A stretch of 64,000 nt of DNA from Phytophthora quininea (GCA_011947345.1 JAAVTG010000845.1:248001-312000), one strand, 5' to 3'; shown: positions 10,504 through 23,199, counted from the first letter of the stretch. Program-made: numbers and translations. Notes: generated by a model not told the origin, from the letters alone.

Positions 10504-13500
10504 TTATGCAATTTTGACACGATCTTCTTCGGCTTGCTTCGCTTCTGCGTCAGCACGATGAATTTTTCGCGGGGAGCCCTCATCCACCTCAACACCATTA
10601 CCCGCATTTGCAATGCCACGATTTCGCTTGAGAGACGGAGCTTCCGATTGGGATTTCTCTGATTCCATTTCAGCAGCAACTACATCGGCCGTTGAGCCTT
10701 CGTCCATGGTTACATCACGTGAATCCGCATCGACGCTTTCCTTGGTCGTTGTCGTGAGGATGTCTACATTGACTCGTGTTTCGGTCGGTTCCGTTGCTGT
10801 CGACATGGCTGAATTGTCTTCAAGCACCTGCGTGTCTTCCATGTCCTTGGTTTGGCTTTCAACCGCAGCGCCATCCTGCACAACTGCACTGACCAGCTCG
10901 TTAGAATTCCCACTGATCGAAATCGTATCATCATCAGCCTTGCTCGACCCATCAACGACATCCATAACAACGTCATCAGTTGACTCAGTGTTTGGTGACG
11001 TCGGGCTCAAAAGAGTCCGCTTCTTGCCTCCCACGAGCATGTCGTCGCCACTATCGTCAGAGTCATCGCTCAAATCGTCTCCTCGGCGCAACCGCCGTCG
11101 GGGGCGTGCAATTTCAAGAGTTGCTAGGTCCTTCTCAAGTCTAGACTCTCGGACGGTCTTTTCGCCCTCCACAGCGTCAACTGCCTCCGTGTCTTCAGCT
11201 GGGTTTTCTTTCTCTTCCTCCTCATCAGATGAATCATAAGTTTTCCGGTGAAGCTTCAGGTACTTCACGCGGCGTTCAATCTGCTCGGGTGTACGATCCC
11301 GATCCTGGAACATGTCCTCGTACGAAATCACTTCGTACACAGACGGCAGATGACGATACTTCATGAACATCTTGGCCAGGTATCGATCTTCAACCTTGCT
11401 CCAGTTCTTGGCGCGCTCGGTGGCTGCACGTGACGCGGGCGCCTTCTTTTCGGCTGTAGAGAGACAGTTGATGCAGGTGCGGATGAGTTGGTCGAAACAT
11501 CCTCCGCATTAAATTCTGCTTCACCCTCATCCTTGTTGTCGGCTGATACAAGGGACGAGGACTGGAAATCCGACGGTCCAAGGGTGAACTGGAATTCTGC
11601 TTCGCCTTCCAGCTCCTCGTGGTCCAGTGCAATTCGATGCCGCCTGCTCTCATTAATTGCCGCAATGTGTCTCTCACGCCCCAGCGCTACCGCTTCTGAT
11701 CTGGACTTACTCATGGAGTCAAGCGGATCGTAGTTTCTCTGTAGAAGCAAACACGTCTTGGACGGGTATGGCTGGCGTAGAAGCGCTTCCACAAACAGCA
11801 AATTGTTTTTGTCTGCCAACGTGAAGAAATCACGGACAACCCCTCGAATGAAGTCGAGGAAACTCTTGAACTCGGGTTTCCGCTGAATATAAGTGTCTTG
11901 TAGCATCTTGTTGAACAACAACAGAACGTGAATGTTGAAGAGCATGGGCTGCATTGTCCACTCTTCTTGCTGGTAAATCTTGAAGTGTTTGGTTCGGTAG
12001 AGAAAGGAATAGATGTAGTGGTTGACTTTGGGGCTGTTTTCACGGTAGTTGGTCAGCAGTGAGCAGTACATCCTGATTGAGTCCGATGACACCATGCCTG
12101 AGAAGTACTTCCGCACGTCGAAGTCGGCCTCTTTGCGCTGCATTTCCATAACCAACTGGGCCTGTCTCTCGGATTCTTCTTCGTCCGTAGACTCGTCATC
12201 GGAACCCTCGTTGTCCTTCGACTCATCTCCGGGAATTTGTTTCTTCATTTGGCGCTTTCTGAAAGTTGCTAGCACTGTTAGAACGAAAATGAAGGCAAGA
12301 CCACACAAAGTACAAGCCAGCTTACTTGTCGAGGTAAGCTTTTCGACGTGAAAGCACCTTAATGGTTCCTTGGGAGTCAAGCACTTTGAAAACAAGCTAC
12401 ATTCAAAGCCGCCGCAATTAGTTTAGCCCGCAAAAACAATAAGCATCAAAACTTACATGGGTGAGAGTGACAACATCCACCACATAACCCATCGAGAATT
12501 GGCCAGGTGACCACGACTTCAGCAGTACCGGGAGTCGATCTAGGAAATCACGCTCATAGAAAATCTTGTGTTGTAGCGAATCTGCAATACGCTGATAGCG
12601 GGGGTCGTCACTGGCCGTAAGCTCAGCGAGGTAGGCCATCATTTCCGCTAGAAGCTGCACGGACACTGTCATGCCGTGGTAGTTCTTCAGCGACGCATAG
12701 TTCTCGATCGACTGCAGCACAAAGTTGAAAGAAAACATATCCAGCGTTGAAAGGACAGCTTTTTCGTCATAGTCCGGCTTCTCCGGGGCCGGAGGTGGAG
12801 GCGTGATAAAGTCCAGCGCGTTCTGCAGCTCTGCGGTCTTCTTTTGCACTGCTTTCAGCTGATACTTGTAGTGTGATTTGAGGGCTTGAAGCTTCAGTCG
12901 ATGGTACGTCATCAAAAACCACACCAGGTTGAAATACTGAAGCCTATCTGTGGAAATCAACTTGCTGCTTCCTCTTCGAAATTCTGTCTTCAGCGAGTTT
13001 GTGAGCTGGAAGTACGACTTCGACACGATCGAATCGCAGATCTCCTGCAGAACGTGCATGGTGCGTCTGCACAAACACACAGAGAAGTTAGCGGCTCGTT
13101 CTCGGGAATGCTATCTCAAATTTTACGTACTCATCAGACTCAGTGACTCGCCCTTTGCCACCGAAAATCTCGTTAATATCAACGACTGCGGCAGCTGTCT
13201 TCTTGCCTCTCCTACGAGAGGCTGGCTTCTTGGGAGCCTGCGGTACCTGGTCGTACACAGTCTTCGAAAAATCCGAGACTACAGTCGTCCGTCCAGTCGG
13301 TCCAACCATCTTCATAATTCCGCCAAAGTTGGAGTGGCGGCGCGATCCAGATTGATGCAGTGCTGAGGCGCTTTTCTCGCTGTTGAGCTTCGCTAAAAGA
13401 TCCCCACCTCCTGGCATAGCAGTACGGCCTGAACTTGGTGCAGCAGAATTGCGCGTCGTCATGGCTGCTTGTCCGCTTGAACTCCTGGGCCCTTCGCCCG

Positions 13501-14365
13501 TCAGCTGTTTCTTCGCATAGGCCACCGCGGACTTGGGCGTCGAGCAATCCAGCGTAAGCCCGATCATCTCCATGATCAGCAGATTCCACTCCCTGTTTTC
13601 CGGTGAGTCGATGTCCTGTGCGAACAGCAACACCATCTCGTACACGTTCTCCTCGTGCAGCGTGCAGACAAAGTCTTCCTGGAGGTGACTAAAGTGCGAT
13701 GTTGTGGAGGTGACGAACCTCGGGTCTTCGTTGGGAATGGCCAGCATGTTTCTGATCAGCGTCAGCACAATTTCCATATTCAGGTAGTCTTGGGAGGTAC
13801 GCTGCGAGCCTTTTCTCGACAGCGGGTCCACCAGAATGGTCATCATGATGGGGACGACGCCGCACCGCAGGAACTCGTGCTTATACTGGCGCAAGTACTT
13901 GAGCTGCTGGGCTATGTTGGTGGAATCCTTTGGGGGCTTCATGGTCAGCATCACCAACACTTTAAGGATGGAGAACACGAGCCCCCAGTCGTGCTGGTGG
14001 TTCACCAGTAGTGGCAGTAGCTTGCGCTGCAGGATCTTCCACTTGCCCAGCTGCTTGGCCACAAGCTTGTGCTTGGCGTGGTCTCTGCGCACGGCGCGCT
14101 GCAGGTCGTGGATCCAGTCGGCACAGTTTTCGCCTCGCATGAGCACGGGCGGCTCGCCCTCCTGCTGCACGCGCAGCATGCCCAGGTTGGAGCACACAAG
14201 CAACAGCTCGTTCATCATGTCGGCGTCCAGCTGCGGCTCTCCCGCGTCCCCTTCGTCCTCTGACGACACGGCAAAGTCCTCCAGCTCCTCGTCGCGCTGC
14301 GCGTCGCCCGCAGGCGCCTCCAAAGGCTCCGCATCGCGCGGACTGGCTGCCGCAGTATCCGCCAT
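10504..14365 (-). CDS. TIMELESS: Timeless/Tof1/Swi1 replication fork protection protein
   Basis: Large nuclear protein of the replication fork protection complex, partner of Tipin/Csm3; it couples helicase and polymerase and signals fork stalling. Exon 1 (13131-14365) begins with an acidic leader and carries the N-terminal Timeless helical repeats (ELLLVCSNLGMLRVQQEG, DWGLVFSILKVLVMLTM). The acceptors and donors give introns 13067-13130, 12397-12456, 12259-12325 and 11454-11524, all GT-AG with kept phase. Exon 4 has the second conserved block with an acidic DDESTDEEESE stretch. Exon 5 opens with a Myb/SANT-like helix (AKNWSKVEDRYLAKMFMKY) and ends in a long low-complexity acidic Ser/Thr tail with basic clusters. 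Unlike many neighbours it has no frame break. It follows the RGS-DENN gene by 80 bases on the same strand. Family assignment is firm; the tail is poorly conserved. Confidence 0.9.
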
Positions 14366-14444
14366 TTTGCCGCCGATTCGAGTTTGGACGCCAAGAAAGA
14401 CCCGCCAAAAATAACGACATGTGATTGGCAGAAAATAAGCGGAT

Positions 14445-17420
14445 CTAGATGATACCCTCTTGGAGTTCGTCGTCCGCCTCCAAGGACTCTAATGCTTCTG
14501 CACTACTGCTCATATCGATCCGATGGACACTGATGATTTCCGAGAAGCACTGTGTTCGAAGCAGCGCCTTGTAAAACGGGACATCCTTCTCAGCGCGCGT
14601 CGAGAGGAACTGGGTCTCGTCAAAGATCACCACCGACTCCTTCGTGTCGCCAACCACAAGGCAGGCACTTGTGTGATCGGTCAGCAGATCGGAAAACAGC
14701 TCGAAGCAGACGCTACGCACTTGCTCGTCGCACTCAGTCTCCGTCAGTGCTGGTGCGGTCGCACCAAATGATGCATCGCAGCCACCCATAGCATCGTACG
14801 TGAGCGTTCTCGGAAAGAGGATGCCGTCCAATTCATGCTTCGCAGCTTCGAAACATTGCGGGAGGAAAATTGCGTCCTCGTCTAGATTGTCTTGCAAGCC
14901 GAGACCGCGCCAAGCCACTGCTTGGTCGCCAACATATTCCACAACCTTGCGATCGGCATCAGCTACTAGGTACAAGCCGCGAGTCGGTAAGTCCGACCGT
15001 AGCGCAAATTCGCTATTCACGCCGACCAAAATGGGAGTTGGGCACTGAAGATACGAGAGCAACGGCTTTGGTAGCACAGGCGCATACACGTGACACCACG
15101 AGAACGGACGCAGCAAGTTGCGAATGGTCTCGGCCAACATGGTTAACAGCGAATACTGCGTTGAGACGACCACGATGCTGCATTCAAGTGTAGCACTCGC
15201 CAGGATCTGCAGCGCCATTGCCGTTCCAAAATGCTTAAAGAGTAACGTAATTGGCACATCCACTTGCGCCTCCAGAGTGCCCAAGGGCAGGCTCAGGATG
15301 CTGCTGTGTTTCCGATGAGCAGCTAAGCGTCTCATTTCAGGATGCACGTACGTATTGTTCTTCGCCGTGACAACAGTTGTTCGTTTCCAGCTAATGCGGC
15401 TGTGAAAAAGAGTCGCCAGTCGGTCGTGTGCAAGAACGCTGGACGAATCGGGAGCGCTCTGTACGTGTTCCTCCACCAATTTTCGCAGCGAATGTACAAG
15501 CGGGAGGTGAGATAGTAAGCAGAAGCCTTTCGCGACGTACAGCTCCTCGTTGGTTGAACCCACGCGGACCGATTCGTATGTCAAGTAAACAGAGCCAAAC
15601 AAAAAGCCATTGCGACCACTCTGCTGAAACGGGAAAAGAGTATCCTTTGGACGCTTTTCGCCTCCAGAGCGCTTGACGAGGATACGACCGCTAGGCACCA
15701 GGAAGGTCTTGATTCGCCTCGATATGTCGTCAAAAGACTCCTCAACAGTTTCCGTATCCTTGCGTGGATTTGGGACAGGCATTAGCATCAGTGTAGCAGA
15801 AGCGTCTTCGCCTTCCTCCTTCTCCACAAAAGTGGCAAACGTCAGAATGGTATCAATCCCACAGTCGTCCTCTCTCGTCACAGACACGTTTGCGCTAGGT
15901 AGATCGTAGTTTGGTCGGTAGTGCACCTGCAGTCCTTCCGGTAGTTTGGTCAACCGGATGATACTCTCCAAATTCAGGACCACCTTCGCGTATTCGCGCT
16001 CATCACTACTCTCTGAGTCACGCCCACTTCCTTCTTCGATATCTGCATTCGTATGCTCTGGACTGTCAGTATGATCTTTACTATCAGCGGGGCTTTCATC
16101 GTGTTCATTTTTTCCCTCTTCGCTTTCCGCACCGCTCCCCGTTGCGACAGCCGCAGACTCTGTGTGTGGCCTCGTGTACTCCGCTGAAGAAAAGGCTCTG
16201 GATAGCAATTTCGGCGGAGAGTCCTCTTTGGATTCGACGAGATCGAATTGAATCTGTGAGTCCTGCAGCGCCACTTTGTAAAGATCACTATTAGTAAACC
16301 GATCAAACCACGATGACCGGAGCATGCTGAAGATCTCCTGTTGTGCCTTGTCAAAAGAGCTTTAGCCACAGGCTGAGGGGATGCAGTTTTTCATCAAATC
16401 GACGGCTCGCTACGGCAAGATACAAGTCGTTCTTGGTTGCTAGCGTGATGGCCTGCGAATCGTTCTGCGCCTTATCCACCAATACACGTGACAGTCGCCA
16501 GAAAAGCTCATAGTTCGCGTCTTCAAGCACAGGCTTTAGCACATACTCGACATGCAGCCAAAAGTACAGCTCAAAGTGCTGTCGACTCTGCATCAGAAAC
16601 AGCAAAAGTAGTGGGCTGCGCGTGGCTGCTGCAGTATCCGCTCCATGGGAATTCTCCTCGTGCCATCCTCCGTATCAATCAGCATCTTGAGGTACTCGTC
16701 ACTCTTTAGAAATCGCGGCATCTCTTCCCTTGTCAATCTCATGTACGCCAACTTCTGGATTGGGAAGAAGCTGTCCAGCGCCTTGTCCGCAGTGCCAAGA
16801 TTGTCCTTCACCAATTGCTCCAGCTCGGGCGTGAGCTCCAGCGTGGTGGAGATCTGAAACTCGGACGAGTTGTCAATGTACTTGTCCCAAATCTTCTGGG
16901 CCTGCTCCCGTCGTTTGTCTTCGTCCACCGTCTGCAGCTGTTCAATAGCCATGAGGAACAGCACGACCTGGTGGTAGTTGCTATGCGTCGAGTCCTCGGG
17001 GACCTCCGTATCCACGGAAAGCCACTGCAGCAGATAGGGAAGCTTTTGGGGTCCTTTACGATCTCCTTCAGCGTGAACGGCACGTGGCCCTGCAGCTTCT
17101 GGAACGACGTGGAGTCGAGCCCCATGAGTTGTCTCTGGCTGTCAGAGGGGTCTTGCCTGCCGGTCTCTTCCACTGGATCTTGTTGGGCTTGAACAGTTTC
17201 CGAAGCTTGGCGCTCACTGGCAGCGGGTCTGGCAGTCCACCGACGACGGAGCTCCTGCCGTATCCATCTCTACTCTTGGGGGCTCGCTCTGCTCTTCGTA
17301 GGACTCCGACGCGTGTGCAGACTGAGGGGAGCGGCGCCGCCGCGGCGGGGAGTCCTCGGAGCTGGGCTTGTCGTCCCCAAAGAGCCACGAGTCCAGACTC
17401 ACGTTGCCGATGGAGCGCAT
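14445..17420 (-). CDS. RGS-RGS-DENN signalling protein
   Basis: Starts at ATG 17420 (MRSIGNVSLDSWLFGDD). After a Ser/Pro-rich region there are two successive RGS-like helical domains. The first spans about 17040-16680 (NYHQVVLFLMAIEQL, AQKIWDKYIDN, MPRFLKSDEYLKML); the second about 16620-16260 (HFELYFWLHVEYVLKP, WFDRFTNSDLY). A DENN module fills most of the rest (LFGSVYLTYESV; LASATLECSIVVVSTQYSLL; FYKALLRTQCF), ending at TAG 14445. RGS domains speed GTP hydrolysis by G-alpha subunits; DENN modules activate Rab GTPases, so this would link heterotrimeric G-protein and Rab signalling. Five one-base breaks lie at mononucleotide runs: 17278-17282, 17147-17150, 17037-17039, 16604-16607 and 16353-16356. 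Reading through all five gives one continuous protein with no intron. The order RGS-RGS-DENN is what the sequence shows; function is inferred. Confidence 0.75.
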
Positions 17421-17525
17421 CGCCAAGAGCGCCTTCTGCGGGTGAATAGTTGTTCCAAAACCGGAAAATGTATCTTGAATAAAGTATGCCCAAAAAAGTT
17501 TTGCGCGCCAGCCTTCTTGGCGACC
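17421..17525. promoter_or_regulatory. Divergent promoter of RGS-DENN and SDHAF3 genes
   Basis: Only 105 bases separate the two start codons on opposite strands. It holds AT-rich stretches and no clear TATA box. Shared regulation is an inference from the distance. Confidence 0.5.
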
Positions 17526-17989
17526 ATGGCGGAGAGGACCAAAGCATTGGCGCTGTACAAGCGCATCTTGACGCTGCACCGCAAGAAACTGGAGCCGCAC
17601 ATGCGCGTGCTGGGGGACCAGTACGTCAGGTGAAGAGGCCTTGGCTGCTGCTGGTGTTTGTTGGGGGTTTGACTCGCTGCGTTGATGCCCTAGGGACGAG
17701 TTCAAACGACACAAGAACGCGGCGCCCAAGTTCGTGCCGCTGTTCCTGCGCGAGTGGAGTCAGTACGAGCAGCTCATGAGCCAGAAGAAGGACCGCGTAT
17801 GCAGCATGACGCTGACTCATGACGCTGACTGTGGGGAAGTACACCGGGCTCTGACTGTTATTGCTTGTCTGCATTCTAGTTTGGACGGGAGCTGTCCGCG
17901 GAGGACAAAAGCTGCTGGACGACGAACAGCAGGTGAAACTGCAGTCGCTTCGAGACGCAGCCAAGAAAGTTGGAGAAACGATTGTGTAA
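17526..17989 (+). CDS. SDHAF3: Succinate dehydrogenase assembly factor 3 (LYR family)
   Basis: Small mitochondrial matrix protein that protects the iron-sulfur subunit of succinate dehydrogenase during complex II assembly (Acn9 in yeast). Exon 1 (17526-17629) encodes the LYR-type start ALALYKRILTLHRKKL. Exon 2 (17694-17796) encodes RDEFKRHKNAAPKFVPLFL and the EWSQYEQLM helix. Exon 3 (17880-17989) encodes the C-terminal FGREL and the following helix, ending at TAA 17987. Introns use GTGAAG..CTAG and GTATGC..TCTAG with correct phase. One A appears missing at 17908-17911, and adding it restores the conserved C-terminus. Length about 105 residues, as usual for the family. Confidence 0.85.
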
Positions 17990-18883
17990 GGCAGCAGTGG
18001 ATAGACTCTTTTTGCCGTCCAAAGCCATGGTGCCATAAATTTATGGACGGAGGCCCAGCAGCTTTCGTGGGCGATGTTGGGAAAATAGTAGTGTAGTGTT
18101 GCTTGCTATGCTTGTGAAGGCCAGGAAAGCACGCGCAAGCATCACTCTAGTAAGAACTACTAGTCTAGAGCGATCTCGGCGCAGAAGTACCAAGGAGTAA
18201 AAGAGGTAATTTATGACACAGAGATCACTTCGTAAAAGGTGAGCATGGGCGAGAGAACCATGTTGAAGTGACAGGAAAAACTAGCAACTTCCGGGGTTTC
18301 TAACGGAATGAGGACGCAGAGGCTACTAGAACACGCAACTTGTTGTTAAGGGGGAAGCCTTTTCTCACTGCACTAACCTATGCCCTACATCAACTGAAGT
18401 CTTGAGTACACTTTCCAACAGTTTCCGGGGTCGAGTAGTTTCATTCTTGAGCATCTACTGATGCTGCGAAGCACGCGCATGTGAATTCCTTCCATCACTA
18501 GCCAGCGGTAAAATTAATACCATACCGGTAATCGGTGTCTAGGCAAACCGGTATGATATCGGTACGTTTTTGGACTATACGGTTTACCGACCACGCAAAT
18601 ACTACACAACATGATGATGATGATAATGATTTACGTGTTCGCGTATCCAAATTACGCCTACTACACAACAGTTGTCAGGAAACGAATGCCTGCCTCTATT
18701 CGTCAAAATTGGTGTCACTGCGTGCTGATTGGCAGATACTGAAAGACGGGAGCAATACATGTACGAATCGAATGGTGTGCGTGTTGTCTGTGATGAATGG
18801 CCCGCAGCCGATTGAGGGCCTCACAGATCATTTTCAGCAGTTCCTCACATTTAGCTCCTCCCAAGTACTTCCTTAAACCCAGC
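17990..18883. other. Gene-free stretch with inverted repeat
   Basis: No gene seen. CATACCGGT (18521-18529) and ACCGGTATG (18547-18555) form a perfect 9-bp inverted repeat with a 17-nt loop, with further ACCGGTA-like words nearby. It may be the edge of the transposon that follows. Confidence 0.45.
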
Positions 18884-19716
18884 ATGCCCCGCATCATCGC
18901 TTCTCCCTCAAACCGCCGCTGTAAGGAGCTAACTAACGATGAAAGATGCTGTATCGTTAGTGACCTGCTCAAACGGTCCACCTACGGTGATCTGCCTAGA
19001 GGCTTCCTCGTCACGATGGCTAAGCGCCATAAAGTCCACTCACGCACGATTTTGTGCGTGCGAAGCGGTGCGCCGATGTCGCCTGCTTTTACGCTGCTGG
19101 CTTACTGAAGCCCTCCACTGGTCGGCATCCCGTCGACCACACTGCAGCTGTGCAACGGTTGCGAGCCGTCCCCCTCAACCAATGCTCTACTGTTCACGGG
19201 GCAGCGGCAGTGTGTGGAATCCCGGCGACTACCCTGCAGCGCAGGATTCGGCAAAGCGACGCACGAGTTGCCACAAGCGTGACAAAGGCCCGGTTGACAG
19301 ACGCAAACAAGCAACAGCGCCAGCTCCACTGCCTCAGCCACGTAGGTAGAGCTTCTTGTCGGTTCGACGACATGTATGACGTCGTTCATGTGGACGAGAA
19401 GCTCTTCTACGTGACTAAGGTTACTGAGCGCTTTGTTCTTCTTCCTGATGAGCCTATACCTGACCGCACACTGCAGTGCAAAGGCTTCGTCAGCAAGGTG
19501 ATGTTCCTTGCAGCGGTGGCACGGCCTCGCTGGGACGCCACAGCAGGGCGGTTTTTATGGCAAGCTGGGCATGTGGCCCTTCATTGAGTACGCATCGCCG
19601 CAAAGAAGCAGCCACAAAGACTCGCTGGCACGCTGGTGCTGAAGGACGTGTCGGCCACCTATCGCGAGAATCTCATCACTGCCCTGCTGCTGGAGCTCTT
19701 GTCTCTGTGGCGTTAT
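18884..19716 (+). pseudogene. Tc1/mariner-like transposase, interrupted
   Basis: A first frame from 18884 reads like the N-terminal DNA-binding part (NRRCKELTNDERCCIVSDLL). After a frame change the stretch 19054-19587 holds the catalytic region with VVHVDEKLFY, the first Asp of the DD(E/D) triad in Tc1/mariner enzymes, then LPDEPIPDRTLQCKGFVSKV. A third frame carries on (FIEYASPQ; VSATYRENLITALLLELL) up to 19716, where the TIR element begins. The last catalytic Asp/Glu segment is absent. Several frame changes and the insertion make it non-functional. Confidence 0.6.
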
Positions 19717-20584
19717 TGTGGTGAAGCGGTTTCCCGGAAATGGGGTCGATATGGGACCCCAGCATGCCGGATCCAGACTCAGATCCCCGGATCAGACATG
19801 GATACATCGCGGAAGCAATGGATCCAGGCGTGGGCAACCCAGATCTACAACCGAGGCCGTTCCAGGCGTGGATCTGGCACACTAGAGGACTGGCCAAGCG
19901 ACAACATCCAGCGGCAGGTATAGAAACGGTGCAGATGATAGGTTTTAGGATGAGATCTCCATGGATCCACTCATAATTTGCTTAATGCAGAGTCGAATTT
20001 GCCTTGTACACCACAAGTGCCCCTCCTAGTGCTTAAGACTACGGGATCTACATTGGCCCAATCAAGCTACGTCGGGACCACCGCGGATCAAGCAGTGCTC
20101 GGCTGATCTGGATAGTATATTGGCCAGATCCGCTCGCAGCCTGGATCCACTAGTACCAAGTGCGGATCCGAAGTCTACTGGAGTTACTACTTGGCCAGGA
20201 CGACTGATCGACCCTCAACCCCCTCCCCCATATCACGCTGTTGGAAGCGTCAAGTAACGAAAAGACGAAAAGAAGCGAAAGCATATCCCTCAAGGCAACC
20301 CTCCGCCTGGACCCAGATCCAAGTCAAACCAAGCGACGAGTGGTCTGGAAACCCATAACCCGGGACAGAGTGAAGATTTCACGCTGCTCCAACCCCTAGT
20401 CTCGCCAAGACAGTTCTTCTTGATAGATTCAACATTTTCGCGGCACCCTAAGAGCAGATCCAGCCTGCCGATGGGTACACAAGGTGAGTACAAGTTCAGG
20501 TGATCACGGATCATCGGAGCACCCCTCGTTTGTCGGCGTCTGGGCACAGTGGAAGCGGATTTTGATAAATCCAGCTACACCACA
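19717..20584 (+). mobile_element. 868-bp non-autonomous TIR element, copy 1
   Basis: Nearly identical to 46885-47749. The left end TGTGGTGAAGCGG and the right end, read on the other strand, TGTGGTGTAGCTGG form imperfect terminal inverted repeats. Flanks are TTAT and TTTT, a possible degraded 4-bp duplication. The interior has no meaningful reading frame and is unusually rich in GATC, often as GGATCC or GGATC. It sits within the Tc1-like transposase. A MITE-like element of unknown superfamily. Confidence 0.7.
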
Positions 20585-21489
20585 TTTTTATCTACTCTTT
20601 CCTATTGCCGTATACAAATATCAAATATAAATGGTTCCGTTTTGGTCCGTTTTAATCTCTTAACCCCCCTGATGATTCACGAAAGTCACGACAACACAAC
20701 ATGGTGATGTTGGCTTTGCTACCTGGAGCGGCGTGATACAAACATACGTGTCATTGTTGTGTGATCCTGTTTGAACAAAATATCAGAAAAAACATTCACT
20801 TGTAGTTTGTATGTACATTTTGCGCGGGAAGCTCTGCCTAAAGAGATGATAGAGTCCACAATTAGGAGCGTGTGTATAAACCGTCTTCACTAATTTCGTC
20901 TGAAGTACCCATAACAGTGTCGGCATCTGAGAGACTGTCACAGGCCCAATAACCCCGAATAGATTTTCAAGCGCGATTTTGAAATCTCGACCTTCAGGAA
21001 GGCTGCTCGCTTGGAGGAATCCTTGGTCTTGGAGGGGGCGGTGAATTTGACTGCCCACCTCGTGGAACAAATACATTGCTCCTCGGTTGAGTGCGTTGGT
21101 GAACTTCTGCAACAAGCAACTCGCTTCTCAGTTCCACGGTTTGGTCAGGGCCCAGCAGCTCTTGAAAAATATCCATCCAATTTTGAAGAGGATCTCGGCC
21201 CTCTTCGATGTCCCTATCGCCGTCTTCGTCGCCAGATCGTCAGCGCCGTCATCTTCATCCCCTTCAGCACAACCTTCTGCCGTCGACTGAGCCAATTTCA
21301 CCGTGATTTTATCCGCAGAATACCGTCGAGCTCCAGGACTAAACTGTGACTCTCCATGCTGGCCACTTCGTCGAGAACGGACTGAAGTTCCCTGGTCTAC
21401 GAACTTCGTCAACTCGTTGGGATTCACGATTCGCTTTTTCGGTGCTGTAGCTCGCTTGGTATCTCTTTTAGCTGCGCACGGCGTCGCAG
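20585..21489. other. No recognisable gene; hAT 3' flank
   Basis: AT-rich to 20800, then short minus-strand frames (20783-21176, 21128-21610) that may be the frame-broken end of the hAT element. Nothing can be named. Confidence 0.35.
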
Positions 21490-23193
21490 TTAAGCTATGG
21501 CGCTGCTTGACAACTTTACTTCCTCCCAGAAAGTGGCAGGCGCAGGTGTTGCCAAGCCCTGGAATTCCTGGATCGACCTGCCTCTCGTCATGTACCTCCC
21601 ATCCACCCACTCTGACGTTTCGCTTCTTATTGACGAGGCATCCGCATTAAAATTCTTGCGGTAGTACATCAATGCAAAGGAGTCAAGTTTGTCCACGACA
21701 TCTACAGGAAGTTGATTGACGACCTCCGCTCGACGGGGATCCATGGCATAGGCCAGTAGAAACAATGGTTGCTCGCAAACTTCCCAGAGTTCTTCAAGCG
21801 CCACTAACATCTTTTCGCTGGTTGATGAAGCCGACAACGAGTCATACAGCTGCTGGAAGCAAAATGTTACGTCGCTGAGAGTATTATCATCATGCTGCAG
21901 CATAAATGACGCGTAGCATAGCGGTTATACAACTTCCTCGACCTCTTCTAACTTCTTCCAAAATTCGTCATCATCAAGCACCGCCAACACCTCTGGGAAT
22001 TCGTTGTCATCTCGATTGGCGACTGCAAACACGGTGAGGGTAGTGCGAACACGCAATAGGGAAGCAAAGCAGCGCTGCATGGAGTTCCAGCGCGTCTCAC
22101 ATAATGCCAGCAGCCTTCTAATACCCTTGGCCCCGTATGTTTCTTTCATTGCCTTGGTAGCTCGCAGGAACCATTTGGACGAGGAAGCATTTAAACAATT
22201 CACCACTGCAGACGCTTTAGTGGTCACAATGCGGAAAGCTATCGTTTCAAGCACATCTTCTACGAGGTTATTGATCGAATGCGCAAAACACAGTAAAAAT
22301 AACTTTCGGCCAGCGCAGCGCTAAGATACGGCGAGCCCGAGCACATTGCCCGGCATCGTCTGTCACCACAGCGCCAATCCGCCAACCTTTCATTTGAAGC
22401 TCCGTCATGACGCCTTCCATTTGCCCAGCGATGGCCACTGCATGGTAACGGTCTCCGGTCGGGTACAACCCAACCCCGCAGACTTCTCCGTAGAGGGATA
22501 TCTGACAGCCAAGCAAATGAAGCCTAGAAATATTCTTCCAACCGTCCGAAAGAAAATTAACGGGTAACCCCGTCAAAACCTGCGTCTCGCGTAAGTTGCT
22601 CTCGTCATCTTCGAACGCGATTTTCGCGAACTTGTCAAGAATGCGACCATGCCGAGAAGGTAAGGAAGCAACAGCCAACAGGTGCAAAAATCAAACAAAC
22701 GCTTGGTGGAGGAGCGAGATATGAAGAGATCCGGCAGCTGGTTATCAGCTTGAAACTCAATGAGCAAACGCTCAAATTCCTCCAAGTCATCAGGGCCAAA
22801 GCTCTGGGCAAAAAGTCGGGGATCTCGGACTGCTGGCTATTGACGGGAAATCTTCAACCTCTTCTTCCTGGGAGAACGGGCGAAAGGAAGCCGAATCAGG
22901 AGTGCCCAACTTGGAGCGTTTTTACAGGTGCACAGGTGCGCCTCGAAGTTCTCCTTGCAATCACGAATGTCTTCAACAATATCTACACGTCTTCCTTCCC
23001 AGCCAGCACGACGAGCAGCAGACAAGCAGTGGCGATATTGGTGGAAGTTGTTGGCCTTGCTGCAGTGCCGGTTGGTCTTCTCGAAGTGCGTGAGAGCAGG
23101 GCAGGGGTGGTTCGGCATTTCTGGTGCGGTGGTGTCGCTTCTTAGGGCTTGATTCGTGGTTGCTCTCATGAAATCAAATGTGACTGTTCTCAA
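21490..23193 (-). pseudogene. hAT-like transposase remnant
   Basis: Consecutive minus-strand pieces in changing frames fit a hAT transposase. Near 23193-22837 is a Cys/His-rich N-terminus (TNRHCSKANNFHQYRHC, then EAHLCTCKNAPSW) that may be a BED-type finger. 22687-22268 holds the RNase H-fold core (FLSDGWKNISRLHLLG; GAVVTDDAGQCARARRIL). 22254-21925 has KGIRRLLALCETRWNSMQ, the conserved helical insertion segment. 21903-21490 continues (QPLFLLAYAMDPRR). At least four frame changes or stops occur. The typical C-terminal dimerisation motif was not found. Confidence 0.6.
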
Positions 23194-23199
23194 ATCACA

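Noticed and set aside
10504..11370. Separate Ser/Asp-rich gene downstream of Timeless
   Set aside because: A 71-nt GT-AG intron (11454-11524) joins it to Timeless in phase, and its Myb-like start continues the family alignment.
14445..17420. Programmed ribosomal frameshifting in RGS-DENN and other genes
   Set aside because: The slips occur in unrelated genes, mostly in one direction and at any homopolymer, with no slippery heptamer or downstream structure pattern.
19717..20584. Short open frames shared by both TIR element copies
   Set aside because: The same frames recur only because the DNA is duplicated. They have no start context, codon bias or domain.
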